NCBI GenBank assembly: GCA_002869695.1
Contig: PKUD01000087.1
Coordinates: 1 to 64,000, forward strand
Direction: 5' to 3'
DNA from: Desulfuromonas sp.
GTDB taxonomy: Bacteria > Desulfobacterota > Desulfuromonadia > Desulfuromonadales > Geopsychrobacteraceae
Length of the DNA stretch: 64,000 bases
The notes under the pieces are model-generated. The model was not told the origin of the DNA. It saw only the letters and a list, made by a program, of their open reading frames with translations, and did not search any database. The position numbers were made by a program, and so were the translations under genes. Within the stretch, counting starts at the first letter, position 1; every line of letters starts with the position of its first letter. This document shows positions 1 through 8,771 of the stretch, in pieces.

Positions 1-1
1 C

Positions 2-430
2 AACCAACACTGCGGCTGTTTCGTCACCATCACCCGTGACGGGAAACTGCGCGGCTGCATCGGCAACTTCTGCAGCAATCGACCACTCTATCTTGAGGTC
101 GCCGAGATGGCGAAAGCGGCAGCCACTTGCGACCCGCGCTTCCAGCCGATGACGCCAATCGAACTGGAGGACTTCAGCCTGGAGATTTCGGTCCTCTCCC
201 CGCTGCAGAGGGTCGGTGACGTCAACCTGATCGAGGTCGGCAAGCATGGCATCTACCTGGAAAAAGGCGTACAGCGTGGAGTTTTGTTACCGCAGGTGGC
301 GACTGAGCATAACTGGGACAGGGAGACTTTTCTCCAGCAGACCTGTCGCAAGGCGGGTCTGTCTGCCAATGCCTGGCAGACTACGGACATCGATATCTAT
401 ATTTTCAGCGCGATAATTATTAAGGAATAA
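2..430 (+). CDS. AMMECR1-domain protein, 3' part (start outside window)
   Basis: The reading frame is open from the left edge, so this is the C-terminal portion (about 142 residues) of a longer gene. The translation carries the AMMECR1 core: a GCIG motif, then PLYLEV, then AAATCDPRFQPMT, then a VLSPL strand, in family order. In bacteria this domain is often part of the AmmeMemoRadiSam set, linked to a Memo-like protein and a radical-SAM protein. Its biochemical role is not established. It ends in TAA and is followed by the convergent rubredoxin gene 12 bases on. Family assignment is confident; function is open. Confidence 0.85.
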   Translation, partial: NQHCGCFVTITRDGKLRGCIGNFCSNRPLYLEVAEMAKAAATCDPRFQPMTPIELEDFSLEISVLSPLQRVGDVNLIEVGKHGIYLEKGVQRGVLLPQVATEHNWDRETFLQQTCRKAGLSANAWQTTDIDIYIFSAIIIKE

Positions 431-442
431 CGTCCGCCAACC

Positions 443-601
443 CTAATCAAGAGGATCGAAGGAGTCCTGTTCCGCATAGCAGAGCGGACAGACCCAGGCA
501 TCGGGCAGATCTTCGAAAGGGGTTCCGGCGGCGATCTCATTGAGCGGATCGCCCTTTTCCGGGTCATAGATGTAACCGCAGCAGGTACAGATATAGCGCA
601 T
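443..601 (-). CDS. rubredoxin (52 aa)
   Basis: This short gene encodes a 52-residue rubredoxin with both iron-binding knuckles: CTCCGY near residue 5 and CPLCYA near residue 38. It also has the typical [10 protein letters not shown] stretch and the aromatic and acidic residues of the fold. Each CxxC pair supplies two of the four cysteines that hold one iron. It is a small soluble cytoplasmic electron carrier. It lies 11 bases downstream of the split methionine synthase on the same strand, so it is probably co-transcribed. A link to reductive reactivation of cob(II)alamin in MetH is possible but is only inference from position. Confidence 0.93.
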   Translation of the reverse strand: MRYICTCCGYIYDPEKGDPLNEIAAGTPFEDLPDAWVCPLCYAEQDSFDPLD

Positions 602-612
602 TGTTGCTCCTG

Positions 613-3060
613 TCAGATGGCAAAATATTTCGCCTGGGGGTGATGTGCGACAATCGCCGAGGTGCTCATTTCGGGAACCATTTCCAGGGTCTCAGTCAGG
701 CTCACGCCGATCTCCTCGGGCCGCAACATGGCAAACAGGGGTCGGTGGGCCTCGAGGTCCGGACAGGCAGGATAACCGAAGCCGTACCGCGATCCGCGAT
801 ATTCCTGGGTGACATACTCAAGCTCGCCCTGTCCCTGCGGATCGGGGAAGCCCATCTCGGCCCGCATTTGCTGGTGCCAGTATTCCGCCAGGGCATCGGT
901 CAGCTCGACACCAAGACCGTGCACCATCAGATAATCATGGTACTGATCATCCCGGAACAGTTCCGCGGTCAGTTCCGCCAGTTGCTCTCCGATTGTTACG
1001 ACAAAGAAACCGACCAGGTCCTGCGCGCTTTCTCCGCCCTTGAAATAATCAGCAATGCACAGATTCGGCGCCAGAACCTGACGCGGAAAGTCAAACCGGA
1101 AGAGCTCTGAATCCGCATTGACCAGCAGGCTGTCCGCTTCACTGCGGCACGGGAAATAGCCGTAGACGACCTGCGGCTGCAGCAGATGCTCATCGAGCAA
1201 CCGCTGCTTCAACCTGGCATAGAGCGGATCCACCGTCTCGCTGAGTAATCGCGCATACTCCTCCTTGCTCAGCTTGGCGCGACGATACCCCCAGCGCCCG
1301 CGGATCAGGGCCTGCCGGTTCAGGTAAGAGAAAAGCTGTTCCGGATCGATATCCCGCACCACCCTGCGGCCCCAAAAAGGCACCGATGGAACGTCATGAC
1401 TGCTATCTATCGCCTCCTTCGGCCCGGGCCGATTGCGTACCGGAACTGCAGCAGCAGTCCTGGTACTGGCCAGGCACCCTTGCTCGTATTCACGGATGGC
1501 CTTGAGCCCGGCAAACGCATCCGCGCAGTAGACAACCGGGGAGGTATAACCGGGGACGCATGATTCAGCCACGAACGACCTCGTCAGCGCAGCCCCGCCG
1601 AGCAGGATCGGCATAGTGAGACCTGCTTCCTGGTACTGGGGCATCGATTGCTGCATGATAATTGCCGACTTGACCAGAAGCCCACTGAGGCCGATCACGT
1701 CAACCTCGTGTTCGCGTGCCTTGGCAATGATCGTCTCGGCCGGCACTTTGATGCCAATGTTATAAACCTTGTAACCGTTGTTGGTGAGGATAATGTCCAC
1801 CAAATTTTTACCAATATCGTGAACATCACCCTGTACCGTAGCCAGCAGAATTCGCGTCTGCTTGCCGCTCTCCGCGTCCTGTTCCATGAACTCCTCGAGG
1901 AACGCCACGCTGCGTTTCATAACTTCGGCTGACTGCAGCACAAACGGCAGCAGCAGTTCACCACGCCCGAACAGGTCACCGACCTCGCGCATGGCCGGAA
2001 CCAGCAACCGGTTGACGATCTCCAGGGCCGGATAGCGCTGCAGCAGGATGGTCAACAGATCTTCCAGCCCGTCCCGATCTCCTCTCACCAGCTTGCGACG
2101 GATCTCCTCCTCGGCAGGGACGCTCCCGTGCTCAGCCTCTTCCTCGGACTCTCCCTGATGATCAGAGAAATAGGCCATCAGGCGCATCAGCGGGGTATCC
2201 TCTTCACTGCGCTCGCGGTCATAGATCAGGTCGAGGCAAACATTGCGGTCCTCGGCGGAGATCTGTGCCAGCGGCATCACCTTGGCGGCATCGACTATTG
2301 CGGCGTCGAGCCCGGCCTCCACTGCCTCATGGAGAAAAACCGAATTGATGATTTTGCGCACCGCCGGTTGCAGTCCGAAAGAGATATTACTGACGCCAAG
2401 CAGGGTGGCGACATCCGGCCAGCGCCGCTTGATTTCCCGGATAGCCTCCAGGGTCTGAATCCCCGCATCGAAGAGGGTCGTATCTCCTGAACCGATGGTG
2501 AAGGTCAACGGATCGAACAGCAAATCCTGCGGCCGCAAGCCGTATTGATCGACCGCCAGATGATAAATTCTTTCGACGAGCTCAACCTTATCAGCCGCGG
2601 TCATCGCCATCCCGCTCTCATCAATGGTCAGGGCCACCACTGCGGCGCCGTAGCGACGTGCCAGCCGGCATATCCGATCGAGGTTCGCCCCGCCATCCTC
2701 CAGATTGATCGAGTTGATCACGCAGCGGCCGGGATAGAGCTTGAGACTGGCCTCGATACAGTCGGGGTCAGTCGAATCGATCATCAGCCCGGCCTTCAAC
2801 GATCCGGCAAACTTTTCCACTAATCGTGGCAGGTCGGATTTTTCATCCCGCCCGGCATAGGCGACACACAGGTCGATCACCTGAGCCCCGCGGGATTCCT
2901 GCTCCAGTCCAACCTGCAGGCAACCGTCAAAGTCATCCGCCAACAACAGATCGCGGAACTTGCGCGAACCGTTCGGGTTGGCGCGCTCGCCAATCAGCAG
3001 CGGGGGGATCTCCTGCTTCAATTCGATGGCCTGGTAAAGGCTGGCCAGATCTCCAATCAT
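613..3060 (-). CDS. metH: methionine synthase, folate/cobalamin/reactivation part
   Basis: This 815-residue protein carries three of the four modules of cobalamin-dependent methionine synthase. They are a pterin-binding TIM barrel (about 15-275, beginning [11 protein letters not shown]), a B12 cap plus B12-binding domain (about 315-525, with DVHDIGKN at about 412-419, whose His is the lower axial cobalt ligand), and a C-terminal AdoMet-binding reactivation domain (about 570-815, with [11 protein letters not shown]). The homocysteine module is missing here and is encoded by the gene just upstream. The two overlap by one base (TGATG), with GGGAG eight bases before this ATG. Together they would make methionine from homocysteine and methyl-tetrahydrofolate. 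A GTG three bases upstream is an alternative start. Confidence 0.95.
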   Translation of the reverse strand: MIGDLASLYQAIELKQEIPPLLIGERANPNGSRKFRDLLLADDFDGCLQVGLEQESRGAQVIDLCVAYAGRDEKSDLPRLVEKFAGSLKAGLMIDSTDPDCIEASLKLYPGRCVINSINLEDGGANLDRICRLARRYGAAVVALTIDESGMAMTAADKVELVERIYHLAVDQYGLRPQDLLFDPLTFTIGSGDTTLFDAGIQTLEAIREIKRRWPDVATLLGVSNISFGLQPAVRKIINSVFLHEAVEAGLDAAIVDAAKVMPLAQISAEDRNVCLDLIYDRERSEEDTPLMRLMAYFSDHQGESEEEAEHGSVPAEEEIRRKLVRGDRDGLEDLLTILLQRYPALEIVNRLLVPAMREVGDLFGRGELLLPFVLQSAEVMKRSVAFLEEFMEQDAESGKQTRILLATVQGDVHDIGKNLVDIILTNNGYKVYNIGIKVPAETIIAKAREHEVDVIGLSGLLVKSAIIMQQSMPQYQEAGLTMPILLGGAALTRSFVAESCVPGYTSPVVYCADAFAGLKAIREYEQGCLASTRTAAAVPVRNRPGPKEAIDSSHDVPSVPFWGRRVVRDIDPEQLFSYLNRQALIRGRWGYRRAKLSKEEYARLLSETVDPLYARLKQRLLDEHLLQPQVVYGYFPCRSEADSLLVNADSELFRFDFPRQVLAPNLCIADYFKGGESAQDLVGFFVVTIGEQLAELTAELFRDDQYHDYLMVHGLGVELTDALAEYWHQQMRAEMGFPDPQGQGELEYVTQEYRGSRYGFGYPACPDLEAHRPLFAMLRPEEIGVSLTETLEMVPEMSTSAIVAHHPQAKYFAI

Positions 3061-3980
3061 CACGACAGCTCCCTTGACAGTGGCTGGACACCGTGAAGGC
3101 TCATTGCCAAAGCGCGGATATGCTCAGGTGAACTGCCGCAGCACCCCCCAAGCACGCTGACTCCGTACTCTTCGACAAAACGCTTCATCAAAGCAGAAAA
3201 CTCCTCCGGGAGGAGCGGATAATGGGTCTGCCCATCGACAATCTGCGGCAGGCCCTGGTTCGGCACACAGGAGATCCGTCCGCGCCAGTTACGGCTGAGA
3301 TAGCGGATATGTGATTCCATGTCGGTCGGTCCGGTCGCACAATTAAGCCCCAAGGAGAAGATCGGGAAGGGGTCCAGGGTCGCCACCACCGCTGCGATAT
3401 CCGTGCCCACCAGCATGGTCCCCTGCTGTTCGATGGTCACCGAGACCATCACCGGAAGGGTCTGTTGCCGCTCGGCGAGGAGATCGAAACAGGCCACCAG
3501 CGCTGTCTTGACCTGCAGCAGGTCCTGACAGGTTTCGATGATCAGGGCATCGACCCCGGCCTCCAGCAGCGCCTGCATCTGCTCCCGCAGGGATGCGGCA
3601 AGTTCGTCCACCGAGACATGGCCCAGACTCGGCAGCTTGGTCGTCGGACCGACCGACCCGGCAACGTAGCGGTTGGGGTCACCTTGCAGAGCGGCCCGGG
3701 CGTGGTTAACCGCCGCGGCATTGATCTCCGCAACCCGGTCCTGCAGTCCGTATTCGGCCAGCACCAGGCTGGAAGCGCCGAATGTGTTGGTTTCCAGCAC
3801 CATCGCACCGGCCTCGACAAAGCTCCGATGCATCTGCACAATCGACTCAGGCGACGAAAGGTTAAGAAACTCGTTACACCCTTCCCGGCCCTGCCACAGG
3901 GAAAAAGACAGATCCATCCCCTGCAGGGTCGTGCCACAGGCACCATCAAGGATCAGCAGGGGTTCCTCAATAAAAGGCAT
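3060..3980 (-). CDS. metH: methionine synthase, homocysteine-binding part (split MetH)
   Basis: This 306-residue protein is the homocysteine S-methyltransferase module. It begins LDGACGTTLQGM, has NTFGAS, and carries the zinc-binding cysteines in GLNCATGP (Cys214) and GGCCGSS (Cys279 and Cys280). It ends where single-chain MetH would continue into the pterin-binding domain, and the next gene supplies exactly that remainder, so enzyme activity probably needs both proteins. The ATG at 3980 was chosen because GGGAGAG lies just before it; a TTG at 3992 in the same frame overlaps that site and is less likely. Standalone Hcy-domain enzymes such as MmuM or BHMT are the alternative, but translational coupling to the rest of MetH argues against them. 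Confidence 0.92.
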   Translation of the reverse strand: MPFIEEPLLILDGACGTTLQGMDLSFSLWQGREGCNEFLNLSSPESIVQMHRSFVEAGAMVLETNTFGASSLVLAEYGLQDRVAEINAAAVNHARAALQGDPNRYVAGSVGPTTKLPSLGHVSVDELAASLREQMQALLEAGVDALIIETCQDLLQVKTALVACFDLLAERQQTLPVMVSVTIEQQGTMLVGTDIAAVVATLDPFPIFSLGLNCATGPTDMESHIRYLSRNWRGRISCVPNQGLPQIVDGQTHYPLLPEEFSALMKRFVEEYGVSVLGGCCGSSPEHIRALAMSLHGVQPLSRELS

Positions 3981-4072
3981 AATCTCTCCCAACCTCAGTA
4001 AAGTGACTCAGCAAATAGATGCACACCGCTCATTATAACAGGAATGAGGCGAGTTCAGCCGTCAGCAGAGGG

Positions 4073-5314
4073 TTAATGAAAACAACCGACCACAGCTCCC
4101 GTCATACAGGTCGCCAAGACGCCGGCGAGGATCGATTTCATGCCGAGCGAGACGAGTTCTTCCCTGCGTTCGGGGACCAGAGTGCCCAACCCGCCAAGCA
4201 TGATGCCGAGACTGCCGAAATTGGCAAACCCGCACATCGCATAGGTCATGATCAGCCGACTTCTGGGAGAGAGGCTCTCCGGCGGCAAAGCCGCCAATTC
4301 CAGATAGGCAACAAATTCATTGAGGACTGTCTTGCTGGCAAGCAGACTGCCGGCGACTTGGGACTCCGGCCAGGGGATACCGAGCAGCCAGACCAGCGGT
4401 GCGGCAAAATAGCCGAATATTCGTTGCAGAGTCAGCGGCGTCCCGCCGACATCAGGAATCAGACCGAGAGCCTGGTTACAGAGTGCGACCAGGGCAATCA
4501 GGACAATCAGCATGGCAATGATATTCAGAAGCAACTTGACTCCGTCCAGGGTGCCCTGTGTGATCGCATCCATGCTGCTGGTCGCACGATGCAGCTGGAT
4601 TCCGCCGGCATCAGTCGGGTCGCCGAGCTGCGGGACCATCAACAGGGCGACGGCAACGGCCGCCGGGGCACTCATCAGCGAAGCGGTCAGGATATGTCCC
4701 AGGGCGTCGGGAAGCGTCGGGTTGAGAATCGCGGCATACAGCACCAGCACGGTACCGGCGATGGTACTCATGCCGCAGACCATTAAAACAAACAGTTCAC
4801 TGCGTGACATCTGCCGGAGATAGGGCCGGATGCAGAGTGGCGCTTCAACCATTCCGACGAAAATGTTGGCCGCCGCAGCGACCCCAACCGCTCCGCCGAT
4901 CCGCAGACTCTTCTGCAGCAGTCGGGCGAACTGTGTGACCACCCAGGGGAGAACCCGCCAGTAGAACAAAAGCGAAGAGAGAGCACTGATGACCAGGACC
5001 AGCGGCAGTGAGCGGCAGGCGAGAACAAATGAGGCGCCGGGCGCCGTCTCCTGATAAGGGAGCGGAGCACCGCCAAGAAAACCGAAGACGACGCTGGTCC
5101 CAGCGACCGTCGCGCGCTCCAGGGCCAGCGCCGCCTGATTCAAAAACAGAAAAAAGGATCGGAAAAACGGAACTTTCAGCAACAGCAAAGCGAGCAGAAA
5201 CTGCAGGGCAACCCCTGCGCACACAGGTCGCCAGGTAATCTTGCGTCGATTTTCACTGAGCAGCCAGGCCAGCAGCAGAATGACCATGATTCCCAGCAGA
5301 CCACGTAATTGCAT
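4073..5314 (-). CDS. nupC: NupC-type concentrative nucleoside transporter
   Basis: This 413-residue inner-membrane protein has about ten hydrophobic segments and the features of the concentrative nucleoside transporter family. These include GAVGVAAAANIFVGMVEAPL, whose VEAPL region lines the substrate site, and MCGMSTIAGTVL, followed by the C-terminal gate region ending in MCGFANFGSLGIMLGGLG. Such carriers import nucleosides with H+ or Na+. It is the first gene of a minus-strand set leading into split metH after about 90 bases, so shared transcription is possible. Substrate preference cannot be read from the sequence. Confidence 0.92.
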   Translation of the reverse strand: MQLRGLLGIMVILLLAWLLSENRRKITWRPVCAGVALQFLLALLLLKVPFFRSFFLFLNQAALALERATVAGTSVVFGFLGGAPLPYQETAPGASFVLACRSLPLVLVISALSSLLFYWRVLPWVVTQFARLLQKSLRIGGAVGVAAAANIFVGMVEAPLCIRPYLRQMSRSELFVLMVCGMSTIAGTVLVLYAAILNPTLPDALGHILTASLMSAPAAVAVALLMVPQLGDPTDAGGIQLHRATSSMDAITQGTLDGVKLLLNIIAMLIVLIALVALCNQALGLIPDVGGTPLTLQRIFGYFAAPLVWLLGIPWPESQVAGSLLASKTVLNEFVAYLELAALPPESLSPRSRLIMTYAMCGFANFGSLGIMLGGLGTLVPERREELVSLGMKSILAGVLATCMTGAVVGCFH

Positions 5315-5588
5315 ATATCTGTCCTTAATCCTACCGACAAGCGTTCAAAAATGTTAATTTATCTGCGTTCATTCTGTTAAACTAGTGATCTGATCTTTAT
5401 ACCGACAGCAGAGCGGACCTGTCCAGCGTTACGGCTACACAGATAAAATTAAGCGGCCGGCCGATTGAGCACCAAGCCTGCCACTCCCCCCTGTTCCATG
5501 TACGGGTGGCAGCTATAATCAGCTGACAGAGATGAAATTCTTTATTATGATTCGATAGAGTCTTTGAATTGGTAGAGCAGGAGTCGAT

Positions 5589-6962
5589 ATGGCCAAAAGA
5601 CTGGGTGAAATTCTCATTGAAAAAAATTTGATCACGATAGAGCAGCTTGAAGAGGCGACGGAAATCCAATGCCTTTACGGTGGCCGGCTCGGCACGGGAT
5701 TGATCGAACTGGGAGCCATCGACGAAGACACTCTCGGCCTGGTGTTAAGCGAGATCCATCGTCTGACCTATTTCAAGCCATCACTGCTGATGGACATCCC
5801 TGCAGAGCTCATTGAACTTGTTCCCAGACAACTTGCCCTCAAGCATCTGGTTGTTCCTTGCAAACTGGAAGGGAAGCGTCTGCTTCTGGCAATGTCAAAC
5901 CCGAGTGACTTGAGCGCCATAGACGATCTGGCGTTCAACCTCGGTTACCGGGTCGTCCCCGTCGTTGTCCCGGAACTCAGGTTGTTTCTGGCGCTGAACA
6001 AATATTACCGGAGGAAACTCTCTCCACGCCTTATCAGTCTCGGCAGACAACTGATGTCCGGCGGCCCCCGGAAAAGAACCGATGCTGAGGCGGTTGGCCC
6101 TGCGGCAAACGCTCCGCTTGGCCTTCAAGACTACAAAGAAGAGGTCCTTTCCGAGGATGCGGTGCGCAATGTCGATGAACTGGAAGAGGTCCTCGACATC
6201 GAGGATCTCCTGGTGGAAGATGAAGAACCGGCCCAGGGAAGCGAACAGTGGCCGGAACTGGATGGAAGTTCTCTCTCGGGTGGACTCTCGGATGCAGAAT
6301 ACCATCAACTCGCTTCGCTTGCGGAACCCGAAACCGAAGCCGCCGATGCACCCTCCCCTGCTGCCGAAGCGGACTCTATCGAAGAATTAGAAGAACTGGA
6401 TATTATTGAGGAGATTGAACCGGAGGAGGAACCCGTTCCGGAGGAGGATTCTGAAGAAGAACGCCCAGCCGGACCCCTTGAATTCAGCGCGTTCTGTGAA
6501 CAGTTAATCAGGGCGGAAGATCGCGATGATATTGCAACCTGCCTGATCCGCTACCTGGCCCAGGAGTTCGAGGCCGGCGGCATTCTGATGACCAAAGGTG
6601 GAGAGGTCATGGGCTGGCGGGGCACACTCGGTTCCGTCCCGATCCCCGAATTCGAACGCTTTCATGTCAGCCTTGATCAACCCTCGGTTCTGCTGACCGT
6701 CGCCGAAAGTAAAAGCTATTATCTCGGGCCACTCCCGGATACGGAGCAGAACAACCAGTTGATGAACCACTTCGGTACTGAACGACCGGCAACTGTTCTG
6801 CTGATACCGCTGCTGCTGAGGGGGCGCCTGGTCAGTATTCTCTATATCCAGGACAACGTGGATACGATTTCGGATAAACTGGCCGAACTGCAGCGCCTGG
6901 TCAGTAAGTCCTCGATGGCGTTCGAAATGCTGGTCCTGAAGAACAAAATCCTGATGAGCTAG
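5589..6962 (+). CDS. MshEN (c-di-GMP-binding type) protein with acidic linker and GAF-like C-terminus
   Basis: This 457-residue protein begins with two tandem 24-residue MshEN motifs (residues 4-27 and 33-56; RLGEIL...EIQ and RLGTGL...SEI) joined by five residues. That is the cyclic-di-GMP-binding arrangement known from MshE-type ATPases. The rest of a T2SSE N-terminal domain follows to about residue 145. No ATPase domain is present. Residues about 190-295 are a long Glu/Asp/Pro-rich linker, and about 296-457 look like a GAF-type sensor domain. It is probably a soluble c-di-GMP receptor rather than a motor. One motif position, where glycine is usual (EKNL), is Asn. It heads a three-gene set that ends with a GGDEF protein. 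The partner is unknown. Confidence 0.75.
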   Translation: MAKRLGEILIEKNLITIEQLEEATEIQCLYGGRLGTGLIELGAIDEDTLGLVLSEIHRLTYFKPSLLMDIPAELIELVPRQLALKHLVVPCKLEGKRLLLAMSNPSDLSAIDDLAFNLGYRVVPVVVPELRLFLALNKYYRRKLSPRLISLGRQLMSGGPRKRTDAEAVGPAANAPLGLQDYKEEVLSEDAVRNVDELEEVLDIEDLLVEDEEPAQGSEQWPELDGSSLSGGLSDAEYHQLASLAEPETEAADAPSPAAEADSIEELEELDIIEEIEPEEEPVPEEDSEEERPAGPLEFSAFCEQLIRAEDRDDIATCLIRYLAQEFEAGGILMTKGGEVMGWRGTLGSVPIPEFERFHVSLDQPSVLLTVAESKSYYLGPLPDTEQNNQLMNHFGTERPATVLLIPLLLRGRLVSILYIQDNVDTISDKLAELQRLVSKSSMAFEMLVLKNKILMS

Positions 6963-6972
6963 AGTCCGCATC

Positions 6973-7767
6973 GTGGAGCGCAGAGAGGCACAACTGCAAC
7001 CAGACCGGATCAGAGCCCTGCAGCAGGCATTGACCGCCACACCGGAGGAGTTGTTTCAGCTGTTGCTCACTCCGGATCCGGAAATCCTGCAGGCCCTGCT
7101 GAAAAACCCTCAGCTCACCGAAGACCACCTGCTGGCCCTGCTCAAACGGCGAGATCTCCCGGAATCGCTGCTGCGCACCATTCACCTTCGCTGCGCGGAC
7201 ACCCACAGCCATCGCCTGGTTGTGGCCCTGGTTAAAAATCCCAACCTGCCGAGCGTTCTGCTGCGCAGCCTGTTACCGCAGTTGCGCCTGTTTGAGCTTG
7301 TTGACCTGTGCTTCCTGCCGGGGTTCACCCCGGACCAGAGGCTCGCCGCAGAAAGAACCATCCGTCAACGCCTGCCGACCACCCCGCTGGGGAACAAAAT
7401 GGCGCTGGCACGCCGGGCGACCGCTCCGATTGTCGCTGAGATATTGCGCGAGGCAGATGCCCGACTGGTGGGCATCTGCCTTGATAGCCCGCGGCTGACC
7501 GAAGCGGCGGTCTTCCAGTTCGTCAATAGCCCACAGGCAACAGCGGCCACACTGTCGATGGTGGCTCGTCATCAGCGCTGGAAGAATCGGCCGAACCTGC
7601 AACAGGCCATCCTGAAAAATCGTCAGACACCGGCAATCTGGTTCACCCTCTGGCTGCCAAAGCTGCCTCTTGCCACTCTGAATCGATTAGTGGCCGGAAG
7701 ACAGCAGACCCCAGCGCAGAAAAGAGCTCTGGAGGAAGAACTTAAGCGCCGACGCTCAACCCGCTAA
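6973..7767 (+). CDS. all-helical repeat protein of unknown function
   Basis: I do not recognise the family. This 264-residue protein is almost entirely predicted helix, with repeated short units of the form NPxL followed by LLxxLL (for example near residues 40, 50 and 82), like a HEAT-type solenoid. It has no signal peptide or membrane segment and ends in a basic tail. It begins with GTG 10 bases after the MshEN protein gene, so the two are almost certainly co-transcribed, and it precedes the GGDEF-like gene. A scaffold or adaptor role in the same pathway is inferred from position only. Confidence 0.7.
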   Translation: MERREAQLQPDRIRALQQALTATPEELFQLLLTPDPEILQALLKNPQLTEDHLLALLKRRDLPESLLRTIHLRCADTHSHRLVVALVKNPNLPSVLLRSLLPQLRLFELVDLCFLPGFTPDQRLAAERTIRQRLPTTPLGNKMALARRATAPIVAEILREADARLVGICLDSPRLTEAAVFQFVNSPQATAATLSMVARHQRWKNRPNLQQAILKNRQTPAIWFTLWLPKLPLATLNRLVAGRQQTPAQKRALEEELKRRRSTR

Positions 7768-7814
7768 AGGCTCTTTCCCATCGAGGCGAAAAGGAGCAGT
7801 TTTAATTTACTAAC

Positions 7815-7849
7815 AATCGACAATCCGCTATCATTAGAAACTGTCGATT
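7815..7849. promoter_or_regulatory. 8-bp inverted repeat ahead of GGDEF gene
   Basis: AATCGACA at 7815-7822 is perfectly repeated in inverted form as TGTCGATT at 7842-7849, with 19 bases between. It lies about 30 bases before the TTG start at 7880, in the only sizeable gap of the trio. It could be an operator for a dimeric regulator or a leader stem-loop. Confidence 0.4.
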
Positions 7850-7879
7850 CTATTCATTGCCTATATCTGGGAGGATTCC

Positions 7880-8530
7880 TTGTCAACAGAATCTGAGAAA
7901 ATCACAATTGAACAGCTTTCGGCCGAACTGGCCAATACCCAGCGCCATGTTGAACAACTGACCCTTGAACTCCAGGAAGCGAAGGAAAACCTGCACCAGC
8001 TGGTCTATCGCGACGGGTTGAGCGGCCTTTACAACCGCCGCTACATGCAGCAGATGATCCGCAAGGAACTGGAGCGCTCGCTCAGGTACGCATCCCCGTT
8101 CTCCCTGGTCATTTTTGATCTGGACGATTTTGCCGGACTCCGGGAAAATTTCGGGGCGGCCAACAGTGATCTGGTTATCATGAATGTTGCCAGGATAGTG
8201 GAACAGCAGGCCCGTCCCTGCGATATAGTTGCTCGCTACAGCGACCATCAGTTCGCTGTGCTTCTCCCGGAAACAGACATCTCCGGGGTTAAAATCTTTG
8301 CCGACCGTCTGCGCGAAAGTATTCGCGAAACGGCAACCCTGGTCGATGGGAAAGAGATCAAAACCACGATCAGTGCTGGCGGAACAACCTTCAATCCGGA
8401 AGCCCCCCAGGTCACCATGAGTGACTTTATCAAGACCGCCGAACAGGCTCTGAGCGAGGCCAGCGATGATGGCAACAACCAGATCCGGGTCATCCTGCTT
8501 TCAATGACACAGGACCAGGTCTCAGAATAA
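7880..8530 (+). CDS. GGDEF-domain protein with degenerate active site and intact I-site
   Basis: This 216-residue protein has a short N-terminal coiled coil (about 7-45) and a GGDEF domain (about 48-205, beginning YRDGLSGLYNRRYM). The signature loop reads SDHQF instead of GGDEF, so diguanylate cyclase activity is very unlikely. The inhibitory-site motif RxxD (RPCD) sits exactly five residues before it, as in true cyclases, so c-di-GMP binding may survive. It has no receiver domain. The start is TTG preceded by GGGAGG. It closes the MshEN/helical/GGDEF set and is followed by a strong terminator. It is most likely a c-di-GMP receptor or regulatory subunit. Confidence 0.85.
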   Translation: MSTESEKITIEQLSAELANTQRHVEQLTLELQEAKENLHQLVYRDGLSGLYNRRYMQQMIRKELERSLRYASPFSLVIFDLDDFAGLRENFGAANSDLVIMNVARIVEQQARPCDIVARYSDHQFAVLLPETDISGVKIFADRLRESIRETATLVDGKEIKTTISAGGTTFNPEAPQVTMSDFIKTAEQALSEASDDGNNQIRVILLSMTQDQVSE

Positions 8531-8550
8531 ATTCCAGCGAAACAGCCGTG

Positions 8551-8589
8551 AAAGGCCCCGGTCGGAGGGTATCCGGCCGGGGCCTTTTT
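8551..8589 (+). terminator. intrinsic terminator after GGDEF gene
   Basis: A GC-rich stem (AAAGGCCCCGG paired with CCGGGGCCTTT) is followed by a T run, 20 bases after the stop of the GGDEF-like gene. It ends the c-di-GMP-related set. Confidence 0.9.
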
Positions 8590-8771
8590 GGGGCTCAGTT
8601 AGTAACCTCTGCTGATTTTCGCGTCCCCAAAATCATATGGCAAGCCCCACAGGTCGGTTGAACGGGTAGTGATAACCGGCGGCGATGCGAGCTTGCATAC
8701 ACCACCGCAATTTTAGATTGTTGTTATCCTTGTTATTCAATTTTACACAGACGTATTTTCCGTCCGGTTGA

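Noticed and set aside
601-1110. Open frame of 169 codons on the plus strand
   Set aside because: It lies wholly inside split metH on the other strand, has no recognisable motif, and mirrors the conserved reactivation domain.
8671-8729. GATAAC...GTTATC inverted ends around a GC-rich hairpin, like an attC
   Set aside because: The hairpin is real, but the spacers are 14 and 0 bases rather than five each, and the core boxes do not match RYYYAAC/GTTRRRY. Left as an unexplained palindrome.
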